In this document: positions 17,491-25,521 of the stretch, in pieces | Layout of the letters: each line of letters begins with the position of its first letter | Numbering within the stretch: position 1 is the first letter of the stretch | NCBI GenBank assembly: GCA_945871895.1 | Contig: CAMBXP010000013.1 | Location: 1 to 40,316 of the forward strand | Direction: 5' to 3' | Length of the DNA: 40,316 bases | DNA from: Chryseobacterium gleum | GTDB lineage: Bacteria > Bacteroidota > Bacteroidia > Flavobacteriales_C > GCA-002722245 | Program-made: the position numbers and the translations under genes | The notes under the pieces: generated by a model | What the model saw: the letters and a program-made list of their open reading frames with translations, nothing else | Databases searched by the model: none | What the model was told of the DNA's origin: nothing

Positions 17491-18039
17491 TTACACCTTT
17501 AAAATCTTCTCAGCTTCTTCTGCCTTTGCGAATAAGATTTCATTCTCAATAGTATGGTGAATATTGATGTCGTCTTCGAATTCTTTCAGCTTAAAATAAA
17601 GCATTTTGTGAGATGGGTCGGCATCTGCTGGAGGTGTGTAATTGTTGCTTAATTTCTTCACTCTCTCAATTACGATATGCTCATCGTCATGCTCCTCTTC
17701 CATTACTTGCACTGGTTTTTGCAAAGAACCAAAGAAAGCAGGTTCGAAAGATTTGGGGTTATTTAAATAAGAACCTAATTTCTCGAAATAGGGAAAAAGA
17801 ATTTCTTCTTCTTTCACCAAGTGGCGCGATAAATCATCGGTAAAATCAACGAAAATATCATGAATCTCTTTCAACTCGGGGTATTGATTAGGATACTTAG
17901 CTACCAGTTTCTCTAGCAATCGAACGATTACAGGAAAGTTAGCTTTTAAGTATGCATGATGAGTACTTTTAACATGGTCGACGATGTCTTCCAAGTCCCA
18001 CTCTTTCATTGAATTGATGTATTCTGAGTTCATTGCCAT
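17491..18039 (-). CDS. Hemerythrin-like di-iron protein (RIC/YtfE C-terminal type)
   Basis: A 182-aa four-helix protein that matches the di-iron domain of RIC/YtfE/ScdA, which repair nitrosative or oxidative damage to iron-sulfur clusters. Ligand-like residues occur in the family order: HH (27-28), HLVKEE (73-78), EEEHDDEH (114-121) with H117, and HHTIEN (161-166). TPPADAD (136-142) resembles the RIC 'pP.dac' segment. The N-terminal ScdA domain with its CxC motif is absent, so this may be a stand-alone sensor or repair variant. It is a single gene with its own two-box promoter. Confidence 0.85.
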   Translation of the reverse strand: MAMNSEYINSMKEWDLEDIVDHVKSTHHAYLKANFPVIVRLLEKLVAKYPNQYPELKEIHDIFVDFTDDLSRHLVKEEEILFPYFEKLGSYLNNPKSFEPAFFGSLQKPVQVMEEEHDDEHIVIERVKKLSNNYTPPADADPSHKMLYFKLKEFEDDINIHHTIENEILFAKAEEAEKILKV

Positions 18040-18043
18040 GCAG

Positions 18044-18074
18044 TAAATTTAAGAAATACATTTAATGATACAAG
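18044..18074 (-). promoter_or_regulatory. Two-box promoter for the hemerythrin-like gene
   Basis: On the minus strand CTTG, exactly 19 nt, then TAAATTTA, which ends 4 nt before the ATG at 18039. This predicts a leaderless or almost leaderless mRNA. Confidence 0.6.
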
Positions 18075-18109
18075 TGTTGGGTGATAAAGATTTTTTAATG
18101 AGTATAATA

Positions 18110-18667
18110 CTAATTCAAACTAGGTGTCTCATAAAAATTACTCAGCACTGAAAAAGGTGATTTGTTGTCGCGTAAAATTTTACCCCACACCCTTTTAGGT
18201 GCTTTGGTGAAAACATATTCTGATTTAGCTGGATAAATGAACCAAGCATTTTTCTTTAGTTCTTCACGAAATTGGGTGGGTCCCCAGCCTGCGTAACCTA
18301 TGTAAAATCTAATATTGTCGTTGCTCAATTCGTTGTTTTTTGCCAGTTCCTGAATCTTACTAAAATCGCCGCCCCAAAAAATTCCTTTTTTGATTTTAAT
18401 GCTGTTGGGTACTTTTTCACCAAAGGTGTGCACATAAAAAACAACATCCTGGTCAACGGGGCCGCCATAAAAAACTTTCAAATTACTTTTCGGGAAATCT
18501 TTAATGGCATCTGATACCACGATTTGAGAAGGCATATTTACCACAAAGCCCATGGTGCCCTGCTTGCTGTGTTCGGTTAACAGCACCACCGCACGCTTAA
18601 AATAAGGATCGTGCAAAAATGGTTCTGCCAATATTAATTTTCCTTGTTCTATTTTAGGTAAGGCCAT
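18110..18667 (-). CDS. YqgE/AlgH family protein
   Basis: A member of the UPF0301 (YqgE/AlgH) family; the biochemical function is not established. The family opening KLILAEPFLHDPYFKRAVVLL is clear. GGPVDQDVVFYVH and IRFYIGYAGWGPTQ follow, and the last is the most conserved block. I chose the start at 18667 (185 aa, the usual length); the frame extends upstream to 18715, but those residues are lysine/arginine-rich and outside the family. It is a single gene, 70 nt downstream of the hemerythrin-like gene on the same strand. Confidence 0.93.
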   Translation of the reverse strand: MALPKIEQGKLILAEPFLHDPYFKRAVVLLTEHSKQGTMGFVVNMPSQIVVSDAIKDFPKSNLKVFYGGPVDQDVVFYVHTFGEKVPNSIKIKKGIFWGGDFSKIQELAKNNELSNDNIRFYIGYAGWGPTQFREELKKNAWFIYPAKSEYVFTKAPKRVWGKILRDNKSPFSVLSNFYETPSLN

Positions 18668-18744
18668 TGCGCGAAAATAAGAAGATAAAGAATTCTTTCG
18701 CCTATTTATTTTCACACAATTATTACATATTTTTAAACGATAAA

Positions 18745-18762
18745 CTCATTTTATGAAATGAG
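18745..18762. other. Perfect 7-bp hairpin in the gap between yqgE and the small lipoprotein gene
   Basis: CTCATTT-TATG-AAATGAG. There is no T-run on either side, so it is not an intrinsic terminator. It lies in the 168-nt divergent control region and could be an operator. No regulator can be assigned. Confidence 0.35.
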
Positions 18763-18835
18763 CCATGACAAGTTTGGAACAAACACCTTCGAGTTAAGGC
18801 GAATTCCATATGACAATTAGTAAATTTATATACAT

Positions 18836-19039
18836 ATGAAAAAAGCACTTTTGTTATTAGCCTTTTCTTTGCCAATTATAACGCTAACTTCTTGCGGTCC
18901 CACTGAAGAAGAAGTAAAAGAAGCAGAAAAGAAAATGGAGCCAGAAAAAATTGAAAATAAGTCCGAATTAAACGATTTGGAAAAAGAATTAGAAGGTGCG
19001 TTTAATGAAGGTGCTGATAGCGTTGTAGCCCCAAAATAA
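18836..19039 (+). CDS. Small lipoprotein with acidic, lysine-rich tail
   Basis: A 67-aa protein. Residues 1-20 form a lipoprotein signal peptide with lipobox LTSC (cysteine at 20). The remainder is almost all glutamate, lysine and asparagine (EEEVKEAEKKMEPEK) and probably helical or disordered. No family is recognised. It stops 4 nt before the E1 dehydrogenase gene, so they are likely co-transcribed. Small lipoproteins like this are common in Bacteroidota, and the link to E1 may only be positional. Confidence 0.75.
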   Translation: MKKALLLLAFSLPIITLTSCGPTEEEVKEAEKKMEPEKIENKSELNDLEKELEGAFNEGADSVVAPK

Positions 19040-19043
19040 TAGT

Positions 19044-21005
19044 ATGAACTTGTTGCAACTTCCCAAAGAAACCTTGCTCGATTTGTACGAGCGATTGCTT
19101 ACTCCTCGCTTGTTTGAGGAGAAGATGTTGGTGTTGTTGCGACAAGGTAAAATATCGAAATGGTTTTCGGGTATCGGACAAGAAGCAATCTCTGTAGGTG
19201 TTACCGCAGCGCTTCAAAACGACGAATACATTTTTCCCATGCACCGCAATTTAGGGGTGTTTACCGGTAGAAAAATTCCTTTGAATAGATTGTTTGCTCA
19301 ATTTCAAGGTAAAGCTTCGGGTTTTACTAAAGGACGAGAGCGTTCTTTTCATTTTGGTACTAACGAATATCATATCGTGGGCATGATTTCGCATTTAGGC
19401 CCCCAATTGTCGCTGGCCGATGGTGTTGCACTAGCCAATAAATTGCAAAAAGAAAGAAAAGTAACTGTTGCTTTTACTGGCGATGGTGGAAGCAGTGAAG
19501 GTGAATTTCACGAAGCTTTAAATGTAGCTGCGGTGTGGCAATTGCCGGTTATCTTCATTGTAGAAAGTAATGGATATGCGCTATCTACGCCATCTAAAGA
19601 GCAATTTTTAAACGCCAGTTTTGTTGAAAAAGCAAATGCTTATGGCATTGAAGCAGTGAGTATCGACGGCAATAATGTAGCAGAAGTGTATCAAACAATG
19701 CTGCAATTGAGCGAAAGAGCGCGTAAAAATCCGCAACCATTTTTAGTGGAATGTAGAACGTTTAGAATGCGCGGACACGAAGAAGCATCGGGCACTAAAT
19801 ATATTCCACAACATTTGTTTGAAGAATGGGCTAAAAAAGATCCTATTCTTACTTTTGAGAATGAATTGTTAAAACAAGGAATCATTAGTGAAACAGAGAA
19901 AGAGACGATTCACGAAAGCATCAAAAAAGAAATTAGCGATGCAGTAAATGAAGTGCTGGACGAAGAAGAAATTATTCCAAATATTCATGAAGAATTGGAG
20001 GATGTTTATGCTCCTCACAGTGCCGAAATTCATGAGCCAAAAGGCAATTCTAAAAACATACGATTTATCGATGCCATTAGCGAGGCTTTAAAACAAAGCT
20101 TGCGCAAGTATGATAATTTGGTGTTAATGGGACAAGATATTGCCGAGTATGGTGGAGCATTCAAAGTGACAGAAGGATTTGTTGAAGAATTTGGCAGAGA
20201 TAAAATTAGAAATACGCCTTTGTGCGAATCGGCCATATTGGGCGCTGGAATGGGCTTGAGCATTAAAGGATGGAAATCGGTGATTGAAATGCAATTTGCC
20301 GATTTTGTGACGTGTGGTTTTACACAAATAGTAAATAATTTGGCAAAGAGTCATTACCGCTGGGCGCAAAATGCCGATGTGGTGGTGCGCATGCCTACAG
20401 GGGCTGGCGTGGGTGCCGGACCATTTCATAGTCAGAGCAACGAAGCATGGTTTTTTCATGTACCCGGATTAAAAATTGTGTATCCCGCTTTTCCTTACGA
20501 TGCCAAAGGCTTGCTGAATGCAGCGATTGAAGACCCTAATCCGGTTTTGTATTTCGAGCATAAAGTGTTGTATCGCAGTTTGCAGCAAGATGTGCCCGAA
20601 GATTATTTTACGCTTCCTATTGGCAAAGCAAAAGTGTTGCGCGAAGGAAAAAAAGCGAGCATCATTACTTACGGAATGGGCGTTCACTGGGCTTTGAAAT
20701 TGGCACAAGAGTTAGATGTGGAGATTGTTGATTTGCGCACTTTACTTCCTTTAGATACAGAAACAATTTATGCCTCGGTGAAGAAAACAGGCAAAGCTTT
20801 AATATTGCATGAAGATACTTTAACAGGTGGAATTGGCGCCGAAATTAGCGCATTGATATCCGAACATTGTTTTCAGTATTTAGATGCGCCAGTGCTTCGT
20901 GTAGCCAGTTTAGATACTGCAGTTCCTTTTCAAATAGATTTAGAAAAACAGTTTTTAGCGAATAGAGAATTGGAAGGGAAGTTGAAAGAGTTATTGGGGT
21001 ATTAG
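19044..21005 (+). CDS. Fused 2-oxoacid dehydrogenase E1 (alpha + beta subunits)
   Basis: The thiamine-diphosphate E1 component of a 2-oxoacid dehydrogenase complex, probably branched-chain type. Both subunits are in one 653-aa chain. The alpha half has SGIGQEA and the ThDP-binding GDG (146-148) with its partner asparagine (176, SNGYALST), then the RTFRMRGHE loop. The beta half starts near residue 333 (FIDAISEAL) and has GQDIAEYGGAFKVTEG, EMQFADF and PTGAGVGAGPFHSQS, followed by a C-terminal transketolase-like domain (VEIVDLRTLLPLD). Separate alpha and beta genes are the norm elsewhere; fusions are known in Bacteroidota. No E2 or E3 gene is nearby. Confidence 0.93.
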   Translation: MNLLQLPKETLLDLYERLLTPRLFEEKMLVLLRQGKISKWFSGIGQEAISVGVTAALQNDEYIFPMHRNLGVFTGRKIPLNRLFAQFQGKASGFTKGRERSFHFGTNEYHIVGMISHLGPQLSLADGVALANKLQKERKVTVAFTGDGGSSEGEFHEALNVAAVWQLPVIFIVESNGYALSTPSKEQFLNASFVEKANAYGIEAVSIDGNNVAEVYQTMLQLSERARKNPQPFLVECRTFRMRGHEEASGTKYIPQHLFEEWAKKDPILTFENELLKQGIISETEKETIHESIKKEISDAVNEVLDEEEIIPNIHEELEDVYAPHSAEIHEPKGNSKNIRFIDAISEALKQSLRKYDNLVLMGQDIAEYGGAFKVTEGFVEEFGRDKIRNTPLCESAILGAGMGLSIKGWKSVIEMQFADFVTCGFTQIVNNLAKSHYRWAQNADVVVRMPTGAGVGAGPFHSQSNEAWFFHVPGLKIVYPAFPYDAKGLLNAAIEDPNPVLYFEHKVLYRSLQQDVPEDYFTLPIGKAKVLREGKKASIITYGMGVHWALKLAQELDVEIVDLRTLLPLDTETIYASVKKTGKALILHEDTLTGGIGAEISALISEHCFQYLDAPVLRVASLDTAVPFQIDLEKQFLANRELEGKLKELLGY

Positions 21006-21034
21006 TGGGGGCTTTTTTTTGCATTTTCTACACG

Positions 21035-21082
21035 CAGTTCGTCTTTGCGAGATTTTTGTACCCAAAAATGAAGCAATCTTAT
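21035..21082. repeat. Left arm of a 48-bp inverted repeat (hairpin family A)
   Basis: Matches the reverse complement of 21472-21519 at 47 of 48 positions. The arm is itself a hairpin: outer stem TTGC/GCAA, internal loop gag/gaa, inner stem ATTTTTG/CAAAAAT (21052-21069) with loop TACC. The outer sequence resembles the widespread GTCATTGCGAG...GAAGCAATC interspersed repeat. The stop codon of the 106-aa gene lies inside this arm. Confidence 0.9.
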
Positions 21083-21399
21083 TTAGTGAAATTTAGTCCA
21101 CAACGCTTTTTAATTTCATTAATGATAGAAACAAATTCTTTATCGACTTTTGGAGATGATAAATATTCCCAATCACCGCCATTATTCTTGAAAAACTTCA
21201 ATCTGTAAGGTTCGTTGCGAGAAATAAAAATTGATAAGATAGGTGCGTAAAATGGCATATCTGTTTCGTTAGAAAATTCAATTTTGGTTATTTCAGAATA
21301 TTTAAAACTTCTAAATTCCCAATAGTCGATTGCTTTTATTTCAAAATAATCTTCGTGCAATTTGAGTACTGGAAATCCTGTCTTATTAAATTCTTTCAT
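21079..21399 (-). CDS. Small hypothetical protein enclosed by inverted repeats
   Basis: A 106-aa protein with no signal peptide or membrane segment. Composition and pattern (alternating strands such as YFEIKAIDYWEFRSFKYSEI and LSIFISRNEPYRLKFF, then a C-terminal helix DKEFVSIINEIKKRC) suggest a small PH-like beta-sandwich. I do not recognise a specific family. The coding sequence lies between two 48-bp inverted arms, its stop codon lies inside the left one, and 72 nt separate its start from the right one. It looks intact. I infer it is cargo of a small repeat-bounded element. Confidence 0.65.
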   Translation of the reverse strand: MKEFNKTGFPVLKLHEDYFEIKAIDYWEFRSFKYSEITKIEFSNETDMPFYAPILSIFISRNEPYRLKFFKNNGGDWEYLSSPKVDKEFVSIINEIKKRCGLNFTK

Positions 21400-21471
21400 T
21401 TTTAAATGAATTATTAGGCGATCTAATTTATTTAAATTAATTCATTTTAGCAGTTATTGGCTATATGAAAG

Positions 21472-21519
21472 ATAAGATTGCTTCATTTTTGGGTACAAAA
21501 ATCTCGCAATGACGAACTG
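21472..21519. repeat. Right arm of the 48-bp inverted repeat (hairpin family A)
   Basis: Partner of 21035-21082. This copy keeps the full outer stem ATTGC/GCAAT; the single mismatch in the left copy breaks one pair of that stem. With the left arm it encloses 389 nt. Confidence 0.9.
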
Positions 21520-21574
21520 GGTGTGAACACAAGAATTAAAAAAGAAAAGGAATTTAATCTATTTTATCAAACGT

Positions 21575-21589
21575 TCGTCAGCTGGCGGA
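21575..21589. repeat. Imperfect palindrome just 3' of mtaB
   Basis: TCGTCAGCTGGCGGA is a palindrome centred on CAGCTG with G-T wobble pairs. It lies 7 nt beyond the mtaB stop and shares its core GTCAGCTG with the terminator stem at 28421-28458. There is no T-run after it, so it is a weak terminator at best, or a decayed repeat. Confidence 0.4.
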
Positions 21590-21596
21590 TGCGTGT

Positions 21597-22895
21597 CTAC
21601 ACCAACTCACATGTCATAATTCCATCTCTATCAACTTCACTCAATTTCACATTCACAATTTGATTTGCTAGGGCCTCATCATACGCTGTTTTCACCTTCA
21701 CATAATTCTCTGTAAAGCCATACATCACATCGCCATCACGTTCTGTTTCGAATAGAACTGTAGCGTCTTTGCCAATGTTTTGCTCGTAAAAAGCGCGTCT
21801 TTTTTTATCGGAAAGGATATGGAGCATTTTACTTCTTTTCGCGCGGTCTTGAGCGCTTACCACTCCGCCTAATTCTATGGCGTGCGTGTTGTCGCGCTCG
21901 CTGTAGGTGAACACATGTAAATAAGAAACATCGAGTTCATTGATAAAGTTGTAAGTCTCCATGAACAACTCTTCTGTTTCGCCCGGAAATCCAACTATTA
22001 CATCAACACCAATGCAGCAATGCGGCATGATGCTTTTTATTTTCTCTACTCTGTCGCTGTAAACCTCGCGTTTGTAGCGGCGGCGCATTGCTTTTAAAAT
22101 ATCAGGTGAACCCGATTGTAAGGGAACATGGAAATGAGGGACAAATCTTTTTGAAGTACTTACAAAATCAATGATTTCGGTAGTTAGCAGATTTGGTTCT
22201 ATAGATGAAATTCTAATTCTGTCGATGCCTTCTAAGGTGTCTAACTCTTTTACCAAGTCGCCGAAAGTTTCGTCGTTGTTTTTTCCGAAGTCGCCAATGT
22301 TCACACCTGTAAGCACCACTTCACGCGCATCGCTTTGAGCCACTTCATGCGCTACTTTCATGGTTTCGGCAATGGTGTTGCTTCTGCTTTTTCCGCGTGC
22401 CAAAGGAATGGTGCAAAAAGAACAAGAGTAATCACAACCGTCTTGTACTTTTAAAAAGGTGCGTGTGCGGTCTCCGTAAGAATACGATGGATGAAAAATA
22501 TTGACATGAGAAATCTCTCCATCGAAAATTTTAGCGCCTTCTTCTTTGTCTATTTTCTCAACGTGTTCTAAAATATTGAATTTCTCGTTGGCGCCTAAAA
22601 CCAAGCTAACGCCATCTATGGCTGCAATTTCTTGAGGTTTGAGTTGAGCATAACAACCAATGATGGCCACAAAGGCATCGGGATTTTGTTTGCGGGCTTT
22701 CTTTACAATTTGTTTACATTTTTTATCAGCATTGTCGGTTACCGAACAAGTGTTAATAATGTAAATATCGGCATGCTCATCAAAATCAACTTTAGCATAG
22801 CCTCCTTTTTCAAAGCCTCTAGCGATAGTAGAAGTCTCCGAGAAATTAAGCTTACAGCCTAGAGTATAAAATGCTACTTTTTTGTATTGATTCAT
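21597..22895 (-). CDS. mtaB: MtaB, tRNA t6A37 methylthiotransferase
   Basis: A radical-SAM methylthiotransferase that converts t6A37 to ms2t6A37 in tRNAs reading ANN codons. The 432-aa protein has the three-part MiaB-type layout. The N-terminal UPF0004 domain has cysteines in TLGCKLN, NTCSVTD and IGCYAQL, binding the auxiliary cluster. The radical-SAM motif is GCDYSCSFCTIPLARG, and a C-terminal TRAM domain starts near residue 370. NTCSVTDNADKKC and IPLARGKSRS favour MtaB over MiaB or RimO. The TAG stop sits beside a palindrome. The start is 7 nt from an exact -7 box, and the gene diverges from mutL. Confidence 0.93.
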   Translation of the reverse strand: MNQYKKVAFYTLGCKLNFSETSTIARGFEKGGYAKVDFDEHADIYIINTCSVTDNADKKCKQIVKKARKQNPDAFVAIIGCYAQLKPQEIAAIDGVSLVLGANEKFNILEHVEKIDKEEGAKIFDGEISHVNIFHPSYSYGDRTRTFLKVQDGCDYSCSFCTIPLARGKSRSNTIAETMKVAHEVAQSDAREVVLTGVNIGDFGKNNDETFGDLVKELDTLEGIDRIRISSIEPNLLTTEIIDFVSTSKRFVPHFHVPLQSGSPDILKAMRRRYKREVYSDRVEKIKSIMPHCCIGVDVIVGFPGETEELFMETYNFINELDVSYLHVFTYSERDNTHAIELGGVVSAQDRAKRSKMLHILSDKKRRAFYEQNIGKDATVLFETERDGDVMYGFTENYVKVKTAYDEALANQIVNVKLSEVDRDGIMTCELV

Positions 22896-22902
22896 TGCGC
22901 GG

Positions 22903-22910
22903 CAAAGATA
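22903..22910 (-). promoter_or_regulatory. Candidate -7 box for mtaB
   Basis: On the minus strand TATCTTTG is an exact TAnnTTTG match ending 7 nt before the mtaB ATG. The expected -33 position (22930-22933) falls inside the GC-rich repeat arm at 22919-22951 and reads CCCC. Confidence 0.5.
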
Positions 22911-22918
22911 GTTTATTT

Positions 22919-23001
22919 TTTCTTCCGTAGGGGCGAGCTGTGTTCGCCCGCAGCAAATGTGTTAAAGAGCGGGCGAGCGCAGCTCGCCCCTACGGAAGAA
23001 A
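22919..23001. repeat. GC-rich inverted repeat pair between mtaB and mutL (hairpin family B)
   Basis: Two 33-nt arms, 22919-22951 and 22969-23001, match as inverted copies at 31 of 33 positions around a 17-nt spacer. Each arm also has an internal GGGCGA...TCGCCC hairpin. The GC content stands out from the AT-rich flanks. It fills most of the 191-nt divergent promoter region and encodes nothing convincing. Confidence 0.9.
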
Positions 23002-23086
23002 CAGTGAATAACCTGTTAACATTTTTTCTGCTACCAATTGGCTATTGGCTAGTCGCTATTCCCTATTTATTGGTATTTTAGCGCTC

Positions 23087-24874
23087 ATGAGCGATATCAT
23101 AAAATTATTGCCCGATTCGGTAGCCAATCAAATTGCGGCGGGAGAGGTAGTGCAGCGTCCGGCTTCGGTGGTAAAAGAGTTGTTGGAAAATGCAATTGAT
23201 AGCGGTGCAACGAGCATTCAGTTGATTGTAAAAGATTCTGGTAAAACCCTGATTCAAGTTATCGACAATGGCAAAGGAATGAGCGATACCGATGCGCGAA
23301 TGAGTTTTGAGCGTCACGCTACTTCTAAAATAAAATCGGCCGATGATCTTTTTTGTATTCTTACCAAAGGATTTCGCGGTGAGGCTTTGGCTTCTATTGC
23401 GGCCATTGCGCATGTTGATTTAAAAACAAAACAAGAAGGAAAAGAATTAGGAACCCACCTTAGAATTGAAGGAAGTAAATTCATTGATCAGTTTCCATGC
23501 GCAACATCTGAAGGCACAAGCATGAGCGTGAAGAATTTATTTTACAATGTGCCGGCGCGCAGAAAATTTTTGAAAACAGATTCGGTAGAGACCAAACATA
23601 TCATTGATGAATTTCAGCGCGTGACTTTAATTCATCCCGACATCGCTTTCTCTTATTACAACAACGATGATGAAATGTATCATTTGGAAAGAGGAACTTT
23701 TCGGCAGCGCATTGTTGCTATGATGGGTGCGTCTTACAACCAGCGATTGGTGCCAGTTGAAGAAGATACGAATACGATTGTGAAGGTGAGTGGTTTTATT
23801 GGTAAGCCCGAGTTTGCTAAGAAAACACGAGGAGAGCAATTCTTTTTTGTGAATGGTAGATATATCAAAAACAATTATTTGGGGCACGCTGTATCCACCG
23901 CTTTTGATGAGTTGTTGGGACGCGATACTTTTCCTTCGTACTTCATTCATTTAGAAGTGGACCCAGCAAGTATCGACATCAATATTCATCCAACGAAAAC
24001 AGAAATTAAGTTTGAAGACGAGCGTTCTGTTTACGCGATAATGCGTGCTGCGGTGAAAATGGCTTTAAGCAAATACAGCGTCGCTCCTTCGTTAGATTTT
24101 GAAAGAGAGACGTTTTTTGACAATGCGCCAGAACCTAAAATGGGCGATATTTTAAGTGCGCCGCAAATCAAAGTTGATCATAATTACAATCCTTTTAGAG
24201 AAAGAACAGAACATCAACACAAAGAAGTTAAACAACAATGGGAAGAGTTGTATAAAGTAGATATGCCGCAAAAGGTAGAGCAGGAGAGAGCTGTGTTTGA
24301 AGAGAAGAAGGAGGAGGTTTCTTTCATGCATCAATTTAGAAATAAATACATCCTGACTTCCTTTGGCGAAGGCTTGTTGATTATCGATCAGCATCGTGCT
24401 CACAAAAGAATTTTGTTCGAATATTTTTACGATTTATTAGAAAACAATCAAGGTGCTTCACAACAAATTTTATTTCCTGAGTCGATAGAGATGAATCCTT
24501 CTGATTTTGCTTTGATGCAAGATTTAGAAGAGGATTTTAAAAACATTGGTTTTGATATTACTCCTTTTGGAAAAAGTACGTATGTGGTGAATGGTTTACC
24601 TGCCGATATTAAAGATGCAAATCCGAAAAATTTGTTGGAAGGTTTGCTAGAAGAGTTCAAAGAAAATCAATCGAATAAATTAGACAGAAGAGAAAATTTG
24701 TCTAAATCGTTGGCGAATCAAACGGCGCTAAAATCGGGACAAAAACTGCAAAAGGAAGAAATGCAAATGTTGGTGAGTGAATTGTTTATGTGCGAAAAAC
24801 CAACTGTTGACCCAAGTGGAAACAAGGTATTGTGGAATATTGATCATGATGAATTAATGAATAATTTCGAGTAA
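23087..24874 (+). CDS. mutL: MutL, DNA mismatch repair protein
   Basis: The matchmaker ATPase of mismatch repair, linking MutS recognition to downstream excision. The start at 23087 gives 595 aa and the standard opening IIKLLPDSVANQIAAGEVV. The N-terminal GHKL ATPase has KELLENAIDSGA, DNGKGM and FRGEALASI. After a linker (about 330-410) comes the dimerisation domain. Its endonuclease motif DQHAxxExxxxE reads DQHRAHKRILFE, with the first glutamate replaced by lysine. The C-terminal CPHGRP motif is not recognisable (CEKPTVDPSGN instead), so strand nicking by this MutL is doubtful. It is the first of four tightly packed genes. Confidence 0.94.
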   Translation: MSDIIKLLPDSVANQIAAGEVVQRPASVVKELLENAIDSGATSIQLIVKDSGKTLIQVIDNGKGMSDTDARMSFERHATSKIKSADDLFCILTKGFRGEALASIAAIAHVDLKTKQEGKELGTHLRIEGSKFIDQFPCATSEGTSMSVKNLFYNVPARRKFLKTDSVETKHIIDEFQRVTLIHPDIAFSYYNNDDEMYHLERGTFRQRIVAMMGASYNQRLVPVEEDTNTIVKVSGFIGKPEFAKKTRGEQFFFVNGRYIKNNYLGHAVSTAFDELLGRDTFPSYFIHLEVDPASIDINIHPTKTEIKFEDERSVYAIMRAAVKMALSKYSVAPSLDFERETFFDNAPEPKMGDILSAPQIKVDHNYNPFRERTEHQHKEVKQQWEELYKVDMPQKVEQERAVFEEKKEEVSFMHQFRNKYILTSFGEGLLIIDQHRAHKRILFEYFYDLLENNQGASQQILFPESIEMNPSDFALMQDLEEDFKNIGFDITPFGKSTYVVNGLPADIKDANPKNLLEGLLEEFKENQSNKLDRRENLSKSLANQTALKSGQKLQKEEMQMLVSELFMCEKPTVDPSGNKVLWNIDHDELMNNFE

Positions 24875-24875
24875 G

Positions 24876-25520
24876 ATGTTTAATAGATATATACCGCCCA
24901 TAACGAAGAATTTGCTCATCATCAATGCTTTGATGTATGTGCTCACTTTCTTCATTTTGAAGGACAAAGATTTGAACGATATGCTGGGTTTGCATTACTT
25001 CGGATTCAGCACCTTTAAGCCTTTTCAGTTGTTTTCTTATATGTTTATGCATGGTAACTTCATGCATATTCTCTTCAATATGATTGGGGTTTATATGTTT
25101 GGTAGTGCGTTAGAACAAAGGTTGGGGCCGCAAAAGTTTTTACTCTTGTATTTGGTGGCAGGTATAGGTGCTGGTTTGATGCAGTTGGGTGTGTATCATT
25201 TCGAAATCAAAGAATTTTTAGATGCTTATCCCATCGCCGAAGTGCAGCAGCATCTAGATGCAGTTACCGTGGGTGCTTCGGGCTCTTTGTTTGGCTTGTT
25301 GGCGGGCTTCGGAATGTTGTTTCCAAATACAGAATTAATGATGATGTTTGTGCCTGTTCCCATCAAAGCAAAATATTTTGTTTTGATTTATGGAGCAATA
25401 GAATTGTTTTCTGGTTTTTCACGATTTGAAGGAGATAACGTAGCGCATTTCGCGCATGTTGGCGGAGCAATTTTCGGATTCTTATTGATTAAATATTGGA
25501 AAAAAACAACTATTTTGTAG
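24876..25520 (+). CDS. Rhomboid-family intramembrane serine protease (first of a tandem pair)
   Basis: A 214-aa six-helix rhomboid that cleaves transmembrane substrates within the bilayer. Catalytic features are complete: FMHGNFMHILFN (the two histidines and the oxyanion asparagine), GASGS with the catalytic serine, and HFAHVGGAIFG with the catalytic histidine. A loop between helices 3 and 4 (HFEIKEFLDAYP) is longer than in E. coli GlpG. It begins 1 nt after the mutL stop and ends 1 nt before the second rhomboid, so translation is probably coupled. Confidence 0.93.
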   Translation: MFNRYIPPITKNLLIINALMYVLTFFILKDKDLNDMLGLHYFGFSTFKPFQLFSYMFMHGNFMHILFNMIGVYMFGSALEQRLGPQKFLLLYLVAGIGAGLMQLGVYHFEIKEFLDAYPIAEVQQHLDAVTVGASGSLFGLLAGFGMLFPNTELMMMFVPVPIKAKYFVLIYGAIELFSGFSRFEGDNVAHFAHVGGAIFGFLLIKYWKKTTIL

Positions 25521-25521
25521 C

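Noticed and set aside
22887..23081. A 64-codon plus-strand frame between mtaB and mutL
   Set aside because: It runs through the GC-rich inverted repeat and the promoter region, and its protein has no family character.
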